In this document: in pieces, positions 8,408 through 18,500 of the stretch
Layout: each line of letters opens with the position of its first letter
How positions within the stretch are numbered: the first letter of the stretch is position 1
Origin: DATFVJ01 sp963851085
GTDB taxonomy: Bacteria > Actinomycetota > Actinomycetes > Streptosporangiales > Streptosporangiaceae
DNA: 64,000 bases
NCBI GenBank assembly: GCA_963851085.1
Contig: CAWKNX010000023.1
Coordinates: 1-64,000, forward strand
Direction: 5' to 3'
Program-made: the position numbers and the translations under genes
Notes under the pieces: generated by a model
What the model was told of the DNA's origin: nothing
The model's database searches: none
What the model saw: the letters and a program-made list of their open reading frames with translations, nothing else

Positions 8408-9061
8408 TTGAGCCCGGCGAAGGTGGTATCACGAGAGCAGTGGCTGGACGCTCGCCTGGAGCATTATGCGAAGGAGCAGGAGCTCCTCCGCGTGCGAGAC
8501 GCGCTGAGCGCGGAGCGCCGCGAGCTACCACGGGTCTTGATCGACAAACAGTACGTCTTTCAAAGCCCAGCCGGCGAGGTCACGCTTCTCGATCTATTTG
8601 GCGGCCGCAAGCAGCTCATTGTCTACCATTTCATGCTTCCGTCCACGACGGGAGGTCAGTTCTGCGTGTCCTGCTCATTCTGGGTGGACAATATCGGCCA
8701 TCTCGCACATTTCCATGCCCGTGACACCTCGGTGGTGCTGGACTGCCCGGTACCACTGGAGACAATCAATGAGTTCAAGGATCGCATGGGCTGGACCATC
8801 CCATGGGTCTCTTCGTATGAGACTGACTTCTACGCCGATTTCCATTTCAAGTCCGGCGCAGCTGATCCGATGCGGCCTGGCATCAGCGTGTTCATCCGCG
8901 AGGGCGACAGCATTTTCCACACCTACTCCACGCTGGAGGCCGGCGGTGAGCTGCTGAACGGCACCTACCACTACCTCGACCTGACGCCCCTGGGCCGGCA
9001 AGAGGAGGGGCTGGCGTGGAAGCACGACTGGGTGCACTACCACGACCAGTACGACGCCTGA
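8408..9061 (+). CDS. DUF899 thioredoxin-like protein, copy 1
   Basis: About 217 residues of the DUF899 family, a thioredoxin-like fold predicted to be a dithiol-disulfide oxidoreductase. The CxxC-type site is QFCVSCSFWVDN, followed by IGHLAHFHARDTS, MGWTIPWVSS and the C-terminal LNGTYHYLDLTPLGRQEEG. The TTG at 8408 is chosen: the paralogue at 39830 and the remnant at 49105 both begin with a TTG at the equivalent place, directly after a GAGG-like site. An earlier in-frame ATG (8330) would overlap the preceding gene by 73 bp. The role in the cluster is unknown; the repeated presence of this family here suggests a job in oxidative tailoring. Confidence 0.8.
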   Translation: MSPAKVVSREQWLDARLEHYAKEQELLRVRDALSAERRELPRVLIDKQYVFQSPAGEVTLLDLFGGRKQLIVYHFMLPSTTGGQFCVSCSFWVDNIGHLAHFHARDTSVVLDCPVPLETINEFKDRMGWTIPWVSSYETDFYADFHFKSGAADPMRPGISVFIREGDSIFHTYSTLEAGGELLNGTYHYLDLTPLGRQEEGLAWKHDWVHYHDQYDA

Positions 9062-9079
9062 CAATTTTGGGGGTCTCTC

Positions 9080-9118
9080 AAGGACCCGGCTCTGGCCCCT
9101 GACCAGAGCCGGGTCCTT
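9080..9118 (+). terminator. Strong intrinsic terminator-like hairpin
   Basis: A perfect 16-bp stem, AAGGACCCGGCTCTGG at 9080-9095 pairing with 9103-9118, with a 7-base loop. It lies 19 bp after the DUF899 stop codon. There is no T tract, as is common in actinomycetes. Confidence 0.8.
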
Positions 9119-9163
9119 AAGGTATCCGCGCGTGCCGCCTGGCCCGCCAGCCGTCAGCAAGGA

Positions 9164-9198
9164 CCGCCCGCCAGCCGACCTGCTCGGTTGGCGGGCGG
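9164..9198 (-). terminator. Second hairpin between convergent genes
   Basis: Bases 9164-9178 pair with 9184-9198 with one G-U-type mismatch and a 5-base loop. It lies about 60 bp beyond the end of the minus-strand hydrolase and probably ends that transcript. Confidence 0.6.
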
Positions 9199-9255
9199 GC
9201 GGTCGCGGGGGAAAGTTCCGGGATAACCAGGATCTGCTGCGCGGGCCGCGTTCGT

Positions 9256-10120
9256 TCACGTCGCGGCGGCGGAACCCCTCGCGCCGCGGGCGGTGCCGGC
9301 GGCGGCCAGGCTGCCGAAGAATTCCGCGATGACGGGCGCGAGGGCGTCTGCGGCCAGGATGTGGTCGTGGCCCGGCAGGGTGCGGTGGTAGCCGGCTGGG
9401 AGTGACTCGGCCAGGGCCTGCACCGTGGCGCGTGCCCACGGGTTGCTGTTCTCACCGTCGATGACGAGAGTTGGCACCGTGATCGCGGCCAGCCGCTCGG
9501 CAGCGGGCATGGCGCAGTCTCCAAGGACCGCGGCGTCGTAGTCGAGCGAGGGTGCCATGTCGAGGAGGGACTCCCACATCGGCGAACTGCGCACCATATT
9601 GATGTGCTCATCAGGGAGCCCGACATCCTCCCGCATGAACCACTCGAGTGCATCGGCCTTGCGGCCCGCCGCAAGCAGGTCGGCCAGGTGCGTGCTGTAA
9701 TTCGCGGGACGCGTGCGGGTGCCGGGGACGATGAACGGCGGCTCGAACAACGCCAGTGCCGTGATGTCGAGCCCGCGGGCCACTGCCTCGAGGGCCAGCG
9801 CCCCACCCGAGCAGTTGCCGAACACGAGCGCCGGTCCGCCGGCCTCCCGAGATGACGCTATCGAGATCTTCGATCTCTCGCTCGACCGAGTACGGCCGGG
9901 TGTCCCCGCTCGCGCCCCGGCCGCGACGGTCGTAGGCGAACACGGTGAAATTCGTTCGCAGAAAGGCGGCCAGCGGCAAGGTCGTGGACAGATCGTTGAG
10001 CGCGCCTTCGATCAGGATGAGCGGCGGCCCGTCGCCCACCTTGTCGTAGGCGATGAACGTGCCGTCTTTCGAAAGTACGCTATACATGGGATCTTCTGCG
10101 TATCCGCTCATGAATGTCAC
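9256..10120 (-). pseudogene. Alpha/beta hydrolase H1, frame broken
   Basis: Two overlapping frames together give one hydrolase of about 287 residues, closely related to those at 34568 and 49388. The first part contains MYSVLSKDGTFIAYD, GALNDLSTT, FAYDRRGRGASGDTRPYSV and REIEDLDSVI. The second contains FGNCSGGALALEAVARG and ends in the His region GHDHILAADALAPV. The join needs removal of one base near 9835-9848, where paralogues keep a single frame. The nucleophile elbow reads GNCSG, so the nucleophile would be Cys, as in dienelactone hydrolases. The start is uncertain (GTG 10120 or ATG 10111). It is either a real pseudogene or a sequencing error in a G/C run. Confidence 0.7.
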
Positions 10121-10177
10121 AGTCCTTGGCGCTCGTCGTGTCTTCTGGCGTCATGTCGTGCGGGCCAAACTTGCCGC

Positions 10178-11758
10178 TCAGGCGTTGAGTATGCCGTTTC
10201 TGAGATGCTCGATGTTGTCGATCGATGACAGATCGGGTGTCGTCCAGCCGTCTAGGTCATATTCGGTGAGACACGCTTCCACGAAGTTCTTGTATGATTC
10301 AACCTGGCCGGAGGCTACTTGCGAGTTCAGCAGTTCGATCCGGGTGTTCTCGTGATTACCGGAGTAGTTACGCTCATACAGCTCGTGCCGCCCGCCGAAC
10401 TCGGAGCCGACGGCGTCCCACAGCAGCTTCATCAGCTTCGCCCGCGCGACGGAATCGATTCCGTCCGAGCCGCGAAGGTACTTGTCCAGGTAAGCCCGCG
10501 TATCCGGGTTCTTGAAGTCCTCAGCGCTTGAGTTGACGTAGATCAGGCCGCTCGCGACATCCTGGAGTATGATTTCCCTGACTCGCGGGTACCCGATCTG
10601 CATGAACCACCGGTAAGCCATCCCGTAATTTGGGTTAGGCAGAACGGCGCCATTCTTCCACGGCACCGGGTTACGCGCGGCCGCATCTGAAAGCCCCCAG
10701 AACAGATTACGCCAGGCCAGCACTTCCCCCAGCCGGGTCTCGATACCCCGGAAATTCCTGGTCCCAGTGATCTCAAGGGCCTTGGCCAGCAGGCCGGCGA
10801 TGAACTCAAGCTTTACCGCCATGCGCGTGCATCCGTGGAAGGTGGTCCGCTCATTGAAACCGGAATACCCGGTGAACAGCTGTACCTTCCCGAGGTTCCC
10901 GTAGATGAATACGTTCTCCCACGGGATGAGCACTTTATCCAGCACCAGGATGGTGTCGTTCTCGTCCAGCCGGGAGGACAGCGGGTAATCGAATGGGCTG
11001 CCCATCACCGCGGCCGTCGCGCTGTAGGAGGGGCGGCAGATCAGCTTCATCCCCGCCGCGTCCATCGGCACGGTGGCCACCAGCGCGAACTTCCGGTCTT
11101 TGATCGGCAGCCCCCAGTGCGCGATGAAATTGTAATGTGTGAGCGCGGATCCGGTGGCGACGACCTTGGCCCCGCTCACGATCAGGCCCGCGTCAGTTTC
11201 CTTTTCCGCGTGCACGAAGACGTCTGCTACCTCATCCGGCGGACGGTTCCGGTCAACCGGCGGGTGCACGACCGCGTGGTTCCAGTAAAGAACCTTCTCC
11301 TGTGATTCCTTGTACCAGCGCCGTGCATTATCCGTGAACGGCTCATAGAACTCGGCGTTCGCACCGAGCGTGCCCAGGAACGACGCCTTGTAGTCGGGGC
11401 TGCGTCCCATCCACCCGTAGCTCATCCGCGCCCATGCGGCGATGGCCTGCTGATCCGCTACGAGATCCGCCGCGCCGTACGGCGTGGCGAAGAACCTGTG
11501 CGTGTAACCGTCACCGCCGGTGTCTGTCGGCTTGGTGAGAACCTCACGCTGTTCCGGATCATGCAGCGAGTCATACAGCCGCGCCGTCATCCGGACCGGG
11601 TTACGGAACGCGGGATGTTCGGTCACGTCTTTTACCCGATCACCGTAAAGATAGACTTCACGGTGGTCGCGCAGGCTCTCGATATATTCGGCGCCGGTCA
11701 GCGGACGTGTCTTCGGGCTGGTGCCACTGGCCCCGGGGGGATCCTGACGGTCGGCCAC
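10178..11758 (-). CDS. HpaB/SgcC-type FADH2-dependent aromatic hydroxylase
   Basis: A 526-residue member of the 4-hydroxyphenylacetate 3-monooxygenase (HpaB, PvcC, SgcC) family of two-component hydroxylases, which place OH ortho to a phenol. The family opening RPLTGAEYIESLRD is followed by VHPPVDRNRPP, GAKVVATGSALTHYNFIAH, the flavin and substrate region FDYPLSSRLDENDTI, VLIPWENVFIYGN and a C-terminal helical domain with NYSGNHENTRIELL. In C-1027 the homologue SgcC hydroxylates a carrier-bound beta-tyrosine. Here a 4-hydroxyphenyl substrate, free or PCP-bound, is likely, for example one derived from the hydroxymandelate synthase-like enzyme. No flavin reductase is seen in the window. It is divergent from the NRPS/PKS operon. 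Confidence 0.88.
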   Translation of the reverse strand: MADRQDPPGASGTSPKTRPLTGAEYIESLRDHREVYLYGDRVKDVTEHPAFRNPVRMTARLYDSLHDPEQREVLTKPTDTGGDGYTHRFFATPYGAADLVADQQAIAAWARMSYGWMGRSPDYKASFLGTLGANAEFYEPFTDNARRWYKESQEKVLYWNHAVVHPPVDRNRPPDEVADVFVHAEKETDAGLIVSGAKVVATGSALTHYNFIAHWGLPIKDRKFALVATVPMDAAGMKLICRPSYSATAAVMGSPFDYPLSSRLDENDTILVLDKVLIPWENVFIYGNLGKVQLFTGYSGFNERTTFHGCTRMAVKLEFIAGLLAKALEITGTRNFRGIETRLGEVLAWRNLFWGLSDAAARNPVPWKNGAVLPNPNYGMAYRWFMQIGYPRVREIILQDVASGLIYVNSSAEDFKNPDTRAYLDKYLRGSDGIDSVARAKLMKLLWDAVGSEFGGRHELYERNYSGNHENTRIELLNSQVASGQVESYKNFVEACLTEYDLDGWTTPDLSSIDNIEHLRNGILNA

Positions 11759-12071
11759 CGGACTTCCTCATTTCGCTGGTAATCGCTTGAGCTGGCGATC
11801 GCTCCCGTCGGCGGAAGGCACCCCGGAGTGGCCGCTGTCGTCGGCGCGTTCGGGACGCCGTGCGCAGTTACGCACTCAAGGGTCATCTTCATGCGGTAAG
11901 TGCCGCATCTCCTGGGTTGCGGGATGGGCGTCCGCCGCGGCTCCGCCGGACTGGAGTCAGCAATCCGGGAGATGGCTCGTGGCAGGCACCAGAGGTCATC
12001 CTGGGTTCCTGGCTGGCCGTCACGCGGGAACCCACGTTCGGGCGCTACCCAAGGACTGATTGGAGTACCTG
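11759..12071. other. Divergent promoter region before the NRPS/PKS operon
   Basis: This gap separates the HpaB-type gene (minus) from the adenylation-PCP gene (plus). It should hold promoters for both and includes one AGCAATC motif at 11957. No gene is seen in it. Confidence 0.5.
11957..11975 (+). promoter_or_regulatory. AGCAATC motif, copy upstream of the NRPS/PKS operon
   Basis: TCAGCAATCCGGGAGATGG, about 100 bp before the adenylation-PCP start. It matches the copy at 37926 (TTAGCAATCTGGAAGATG) at 14 of 18 positions and shares the AGCAATC core with 6602 and 28581. Confidence 0.4.
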
Positions 12072-13853
12072 ATGGTCTCTCGTTCCATTCAGGGGCTTTT
12101 TGCAGATCAGGTGGCGCGGGCTCCGGATGCGGCCGCGGTGTCCTTCGGGGATGCCAGGTACACCTACCGCGAGCTCGATAACCGGGCCAACCGGCTGGCG
12201 CACCGGCTGCTGGACCTGGGCGCGGGGCCCGAGACCCCGGTCGCGGTGCTGATGGAGCGCTCGGCCGAGCTGGTCGTCGCGACGCTGGCCGTCCTGAAGA
12301 CCGGGGCGTTCTATCTGCCGCTGCACACGGCGTACCCGCCCGAGAGAATTCAGTGGATCACCGACCAGGCGGGCGGCCCGCTGGTGCTGGTCGACGAGAG
12401 CACGCGTGCGCGCGCCCTGCCCGGTGGCTGCCAGATCGTAGTGACCGACGCCGAGATCGACGCCGATCAGGCGTTGTCGCCGTGGCCAGCGTCTGATCCG
12501 ATGGTGCGGACCGCCGCGGGCCAGCTTGCCTACCTCATGTACACGTCGGGCTCCACGGGAGAGCCCAAGGGCGTCGCAGTCACTCACCGGGATGTTATCG
12601 CCCTGGCGCTCGACCCGTGCTGGGAGGGCGGAGCCCACGAGCGCGCGCTGATGGTCGCCCCGTACGCCTTCGGCATGTCTACCTATGAGCTATGGGCGCC
12701 GCTGCTGCGCGGTGGCCTGATCGTGGTGGCCCCGCCAGGTGACCTGGAAGTCGCCACCCTGCATCGCCTCATCCTGGACGAGGCGGTCACCGTCGTGCAC
12801 CTGACCGCTGGGCTCTTCCGCGTGGTCGCCGAGGAGGCACCGGCGGTTCTCGCCACCTTGCGAGAGGTCATGACCGGCGGGGATGTGATCTCACCTGCTG
12901 CGGTCGCCCGGGTGTTCGACGCGTGCCCGGACCTCGTCGTGCGGGCGATGTACGGGCAGACGGAGACCACGCTGTTCGCCACGAACTCTCCGATGACGGC
13001 TCCCTACCGCGCCGGGGCCAGCGTGCCGATCGGCCGCCCGATGAACGACATGCGGGTCTATCTTCTCGACGAAAGCCTTCAGCCGGTCCCCGAGGGCATG
13101 ATCGGGGAGCTGTACGTAGGCGGCACAGGCGTGGCACGGGGATACTTCGGCCGCCCCGATCTGACCGCGGAGCGCTTCGTGCCGGATCCCTTCGGCGGCC
13201 CCGGCGAGCGGATGTACCGCACCGGTGACCTCGCCCGCTGGACGCCAGAAGGACTGGCCGACTTCGTCGGCCGCGCCGACGACCAGGTGAAGATCCGGGG
13301 CTTCCGGGTGGAATTGGCCGAGGTGGAGGCCGCGCTGGCCAGCTACCCGGGCCTGGCCCATGTCGCGGTCGTGGCGCGGGACATCGAGGCGGGCGACAAG
13401 CGGCTCGCCGCGTATGTCGTTCCGGAGTCCGATGAGATCGACGTCGTGGCCCTGCGAGCTCATGTGATGGACCTGCAGCCGGAATACGCGGTCCCGGCGG
13501 CATTCACCGTCCTGGACGCCCTGCCGCTGACCGCCAACGGAAAACTGGACCGGGCCGCCCTCCCCGCACCCAACTTTGAGCACTCATCGGGGTACCGGGA
13601 GCCGCGCAACCCGACCGAGGAAGCCATCTGCGCGATCTTCGCGGATGTTCTCGGTGTCCAGTCCGTCGGAATCGACGACAGTTTCTTCGACCTATCTGGC
13701 CAGTCTATGCAGGCAATTCGACTGGTCATGCGAATCGAGCAGGAAATCGGCACGCGTCCCGACATCGCCGAGCTGTACGACTTCCCGACGCCGGCCCTGC
13801 TGGCCCAGAAAATCGAAAGAGTAGCGGTCACGCACGCCGGCCGCGCCACCTGA
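12072..13853 (+). CDS. NRPS adenylation-PCP didomain, D235-lacking
   Basis: About 593 residues: an adenylation domain (about 1-500) and a carrier domain (about 515-585). The core motifs are intact: LMYTSGSTGEPKGVAVTH (A3), YGQTE (A5), YRTGDLARW (A7), the KIRGFRVELAEVE region (A8) and LTANGKLDR with the A10 Lys. The PCP site is DLSGQSMQAIRL. Motif A4 reads FGMSTYELW, so the residue aligned with Asp235 of PheA is Gly. By hand alignment the pocket is G-M-Y-H-M-G-M-L-F-K. Loss of Asp235 argues against an alpha-amino acid and suits an aryl, hydroxy or beta-amino acid. The ATG at 12072 follows GGAG by six bases. It heads the operon with MbtH, C protein and PKS. Confidence 0.88.
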   Translation: MVSRSIQGLFADQVARAPDAAAVSFGDARYTYRELDNRANRLAHRLLDLGAGPETPVAVLMERSAELVVATLAVLKTGAFYLPLHTAYPPERIQWITDQAGGPLVLVDESTRARALPGGCQIVVTDAEIDADQALSPWPASDPMVRTAAGQLAYLMYTSGSTGEPKGVAVTHRDVIALALDPCWEGGAHERALMVAPYAFGMSTYELWAPLLRGGLIVVAPPGDLEVATLHRLILDEAVTVVHLTAGLFRVVAEEAPAVLATLREVMTGGDVISPAAVARVFDACPDLVVRAMYGQTETTLFATNSPMTAPYRAGASVPIGRPMNDMRVYLLDESLQPVPEGMIGELYVGGTGVARGYFGRPDLTAERFVPDPFGGPGERMYRTGDLARWTPEGLADFVGRADDQVKIRGFRVELAEVEAALASYPGLAHVAVVARDIEAGDKRLAAYVVPESDEIDVVALRAHVMDLQPEYAVPAAFTVLDALPLTANGKLDRAALPAPNFEHSSGYREPRNPTEEAICAIFADVLGVQSVGIDDSFFDLSGQSMQAIRLVMRIEQEIGTRPDIAELYDFPTPALLAQKIERVAVTHAGRAT

Positions 13854-13884
13854 GCGTTTCGTACCAGCAAGAAGGGACCGGCTG

Positions 13885-14097
13885 ATGAATCCATTTGATG
13901 ACGAGAACGGCACGTTCATGGTGCTGGTCAATGCTGAGAATCAGCATTCGCTGTGGCCAGCCTTTGCCGCGGTGCCGGCCGGGTGGACGCTCGCGGCTGG
14001 TCCCGCCAGCCGCAGCGCGTGCCTCGAATACGTGCGCACGCACTGGACCGACATAAGGCCGCGCACCCTCGCGGCGCATATGAGCGCATCCGCGTGA
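13885..14097 (+). CDS. MbtH-like protein
   Basis: A 70-residue MbtH-family protein, the small partner that binds NRPS adenylation domains and helps them fold or work. The family pattern is clear: MNPFDDENGTFMVLVNAENQ, then SLWPAFAAVPAGW and a final YVRTHWTDIRP. It lies 31 bp after the adenylation-PCP gene, its likely partner, and carries its own AAGAAGGGA ribosome site. The protein is small but complete. Confidence 0.93.
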   Translation: MNPFDDENGTFMVLVNAENQHSLWPAFAAVPAGWTLAAGPASRSACLEYVRTHWTDIRPRTLAAHMSASA

Positions 14098-14152
14098 GCC
14101 TTGCGGCGAGCGCAGGGGGGCCGCACAGAAACCAGATGGAGGCACGGAGACC

Positions 14153-15517
14153 ATGAGCGGTCCCCAGACACTGCAGGTACCGAATGGCTCGCTGACCGGC
14201 GTCCCGCTCTCCTTCACCCAGGAATTCCTGACCATGTTCAGCGACGGAGCGGAGACGGGCCCGTTCGGGCCGAAATATCACGTCGTGCGGGGCCTGCGGC
14301 TGCGCGGTGAACTGGACGTCGAGGCCCTGCGCCAGGCCCTCGACGACATCGTGGCCCGCCATGAGTCACTTCGCACGTCGATGGTCCGCGGCGACGATTC
14401 GTGGTGCCAGGAAATCCTGCCGCCCTGCTCTGCGGACCTGCTGATGCAGGACGTCCCGGACACCGGGCCAGGCTCTCGCGACCGCGCGGCGGAGGAGTTT
14501 CTCAACGGGCTTGAGGCCACCGAGCTCAGCTCGCGGAAGATCCCCCATATCAGGGCCGTGCTCGGCCGGTTCGATCAGCAGGATGTCGTTCTCGCGCTCC
14601 AGGCCCATCATGTGGCGATCGACGGTTGGTCGATGCAGCTGATCATGCGTGACCTGGCCACCGCATACGCTGCGCGGACGGGCCACGGCGAACCCGCGGC
14701 CACGGCGGTCAGCCAGTACCGTGAGTACTCGGCCTGGCAGAAGGCGAGCCTGGCTGACGGCGGCGCAGCCAAGGCACGTGCGTACTGGCGGGAAAAGCTG
14801 CGCGGCGCGCGGATGCTGGGCATCCCGACCGACCGGCGGCGGCCCGCCGGCGTCGCCCGGGCCACCTCGGTGTATCGCTTCCTGACCGATGCTGAATTGA
14901 CCAGCGCGCTGCTGAGCATGGCCAAGGCGACGCGGTCCTCACCTTTCATGATTTTGCTCGCGGCTTACCAGCTCCTGCTCAAGCAGATAACCGGTGTCAG
15001 TGATGTTGTCGTCCCGACCATCACTTTCGGCCGCGGCCATCCTCAGTTCGACGATACGGTCGGCCCATTCTTCAATTTCATCCCGCTGCGGACCGACCTC
15101 ACCGGCTGCGAGACCGTCCGTGACGCGCTAGCCCGCACCCGCGCGACCTGCATCGAAGCCCAGACCCACGAGATCCCGTTTGCGTACATCCTCGAGGAAG
15201 CCCCTGATCTTATGACAACGTTCGGGGACGACAGCGTAGCCGTGGGTGCGTTCCAGGCGTTCCAGAACGGCCCCAATGGTGGCCAGATAGGGGATCTGGA
15301 GTACACGGAGCTGCGACGGAGGGTGCTGTTCCAGGCCGAGGGGTCAGATATACCAGACGGTGCGCTTTGGACCATGGAAATCGATCCGTCTGGCGAGATT
15401 TTCGGCTGCCTGCGTTTCGACCGCAATCAATTCGACGAGGTCACTGTGGACGAGATAGCCAGCGAGTTCCAGCGCGTGCTGAGGAGGGTGGTCACCACCC
15501 CGGACGCGGCGGCCTGA
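14153..15517 (+). CDS. Stand-alone NRPS condensation protein
   Basis: A 454-residue free condensation domain. The catalytic motif is AHHVAIDGWS (HHxxxDG), near residue 148. Other family motifs include YREYSAWQ, RAYWREKL and a later VGPFFNFIPLR. Such free C proteins (for example SgcC5) couple an acyl or aminoacyl group on a free PCP to an amine or alcohol. Here it could join the acid on the upstream PCP to an aryl group or to the core of the molecule. It overlaps no other gene; 55 bp separate it from MbtH and 20 bp from the PKS. Confidence 0.88.
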   Translation: MSGPQTLQVPNGSLTGVPLSFTQEFLTMFSDGAETGPFGPKYHVVRGLRLRGELDVEALRQALDDIVARHESLRTSMVRGDDSWCQEILPPCSADLLMQDVPDTGPGSRDRAAEEFLNGLEATELSSRKIPHIRAVLGRFDQQDVVLALQAHHVAIDGWSMQLIMRDLATAYAARTGHGEPAATAVSQYREYSAWQKASLADGGAAKARAYWREKLRGARMLGIPTDRRRPAGVARATSVYRFLTDAELTSALLSMAKATRSSPFMILLAAYQLLLKQITGVSDVVVPTITFGRGHPQFDDTVGPFFNFIPLRTDLTGCETVRDALARTRATCIEAQTHEIPFAYILEEAPDLMTTFGDDSVAVGAFQAFQNGPNGGQIGDLEYTELRRRVLFQAEGSDIPDGALWTMEIDPSGEIFGCLRFDRNQFDEVTVDEIASEFQRVLRRVVTTPDAAA

Positions 15518-15537
15518 GCCGGAGATAGCTACCCCAG

Positions 15538-18500
15538 ATGGGCCGGATGCTGCAGGGAACCCCGTCCGGGCAACCGCTGGCGGGCGGCGCGGAGCCGGTA
15601 GCCGTGATCGGGATCGGCTGCCGGTTCGCCGGCGACGTCGATTCGCCGGACGCCTTCTGGGACCTGCTGCTGGACGGCCGCGACGGCATCACGGAGGTGC
15701 CACCCGGGCGGTGGCAGGTCTACGAGCACCTCGGCCCAGGCTTCGCCGAGGCGCTGCGCCGCGCCACCCGGTGGGGCGGATTCCTCCGTGACATCGAGGG
15801 CTTTGACGCCGAGTTCTTCGGCCTGACCCCGCGCGAGGCCGAGTTCATGGATCCGCAGCAGCGGATCCTGCTGGAAGCAACCTGGGAGGCGCTGGAGCAT
15901 GCCGGCCTCCCGCCTCGCGATCTGGCCGGCGGCGACACCGGGGTGTTCGTTGGCATCGGCTCGGACGACTACGGCCGCCGGATGCTCGAGGACCTGCCCC
16001 GCATCGAGGCGTGGACCGGTATCGGCGCCGCCATGTGCGCGGCCGCGAACCGCATCTCCTACGCGCTGGACCTGCGCGGACCGAGCATCGCCGTGGACAC
16101 CGCGTGCTCGGCGTCGCTGGTAGCGCTGCATCTGGCCTGCCAGAGCCTGCGCGCAGGCGAGAGCCCGGTGGCGATCGCGGCCGGGGTCAACCTGATCATC
16201 TCGCCCGGTCTGACCCTCACGCTCGACGCGGCGGGCGCGATGGCTGCCGACGGGCGCTGCAAGTCCTTCGATGCGTCCGCCGACGGCTACGGGCGTGGCG
16301 AGGGCTGCGGCGTCCTGGTGCTCAAGACACTCGCCGACGCGCGGCGCGACGGCGACCGGGTGCTCGCCGTCATCCGCGGCAGTGCCGTCAACCAGGACGG
16401 CCGAACGAACGGGATTATGGCGCCGAGCGGCGAGGCTCAGCGGCACGTGATCGAGCGAGCCTGCCGGCAGGCCGGAGTTGCCCCCGGGACCGTGGACTAC
16501 ATCGAAGCCCACGGCACCGGCACACGGCTCGGTGACCCGCTGGAGGTCTCGGCGCTCAGCGCCGTATACGGGACGGGGCGCGGCCCCGGCCGGCCCTGCC
16601 TGATCGGCTCGGTGAAGTCCAACATCGGCCACCTGGAGGCGGCCGCCGGCGTCGCCAGCGTCATCAAGGCGGTCCTCGCGCTCGACCGCGCCGAGATTCC
16701 GCCGAGCCTGAACTGTTCCACGCCGAATCCGGCCATCGCCTGGGATACAGCGGGCCTGCGGGTCGTCGCCGAACGCACGGCCTGGGCCCGCGGCGACCTG
16801 CCGCGCCGGGCCGGGGTGTCCGGGTTCGGGTACGGCGGGACGATCGCTCACATCGTGCTGGAAGAGGCCCCCGCCCCGGCCGGTGATCCCCCGCCGGCCA
16901 GCCACGGCACGCGCACAGAAGAGCGGGCGCACGTGCCCGCCGCGCCCCTTCTCTTCCCGCTCTCGGCGGCGTCGCGGGCCGCCCTGCGGCAATACGCCGG
17001 CGGCCTCGCTGACTGGCTGTCGCACCGGGGCAGCCACGCGCACGTCGAGTCGGTGGGGCATACGCTCGCGCGGCGCCGGTCCCACCTGCAGCACCGGGCG
17101 GCCGTGGTGGCCAGTGACAGGGAAGATCTTGTGACCGGCCTGCGGCTCATCGCCAGTGGCGGCGAGGGGCCTGAGGCGGTCGCGGGAACCCTGCCCGCCG
17201 AGCGGGGACGCGGCCTGGTGTGGGTCTTCTCCGGCCACGGTTCGCAGTGGGCCGGCATGGGCCGCGAGCTGCTCGCATCCGAGCCGGCCTTCGTCACGGT
17301 GATCGACTCGCTGGAGCCGGTGTTCCTGGCGGAGATCGGTTTCTCGCCCCGGCAGGTGCTGACCGACGGTGAGCTCGACGCCGTCGACCGTATCCAGGCC
17401 ATGATCTTCGCGGTGCAGCTGGGCCTGGCCGGGGTATGGCGGTCCCGCGGGGTCACCCCGGATGCCGTGATCGGTCACTCCGTCGGGGAGATCGCCGCCG
17501 CGGTTACCTGCGGTGCGCTGACGCCGCAGGATGGCGCCCGGCTGATCTGCCGGCGTTCTCGTCTGCTGCGCCGGGTGGCGGGCAAGGGCGGCATGGCGAT
17601 GGCCGCGTTGCCCTTCGCCCAGGCCCAGGAGCGGCTCCGCGGCCGCGTCGACCTGGTGGCGGCCATCTTCTCCTCGCCGGTCTCCACCGTCATCTCCGGA
17701 GACACCGCAGCGATCGAGGACCTGGTGGGGCAGTGGCAGGCCGAGGGCATCACCATGCGCCGCGTCGCGTCCGATGTCGCCTTCCATAGCCCGCACATGG
17801 ACCCGCTGCTGGCCGAGCTCGCCGCGGCCGCCGCCGACCTTTCGCCTGCGCGGCCCGGCATCCCCATGTACTCCACCGCCGCGGGCGACCCGCGGGCGAC
17901 GCCGAAGGCCGACGGCACCTACTGGGCGGCCAACCTGCGCAATCCGGTGCGGCTGGCGGCAGCCGTCCAGGCGGCCGCGCAGGATGGCTACCGCGCGTTT
18001 CTGGAGATCTCCGCCCACCCTGTGGTGGCCCACTCGATCGGCGAGACCCTCTCCGAGCACGGGTTCGCCGACACGTTCGTCGGGTCGTCGTTGCGCAGGA
18101 ACAGGTCAGAGAACGCCACGCTGCTGGCGGCCGCCGGGGCGATGCACTGCCACGGGCTGCCACTCGACTGGGCGAGCCTGCATCCGCGGGGCGGCCTGAT
18201 CACCCTTCCCCAGGTCGCCTGGCAGCGCCGGCGACACTGGCGGGAGACCACCCCGCGCGGCGGGGGTGAGGATCGGCGGCACGATGTCGGCTCGCATACC
18301 CTGCTCGGCTCAGAGGTCCAGGTGGCTGGACGCTCGCTGCGGCTCTGGCGGACGCTGCTAGCGGACGACTGCCGGCCCTACCCGGGCAGCCACGCGATCG
18401 ACGGCGTCGAGATCGTCCCCGCCGCGGTGATGATCAACACCTTCCTCGCTGCGGCCCACGGCAGCGGGCCGGCGTCCACCCTGACGGGGGTATCACTGAA

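Noticed and set aside
15529..18060. 843-codon open frame on the minus strand across the PKS
   Set aside because: It is antisense to clear KS and AT domains, has His/Arg/Gly-rich nonsense composition and no motifs; long antisense frames are usual in DNA with high third-position GC.
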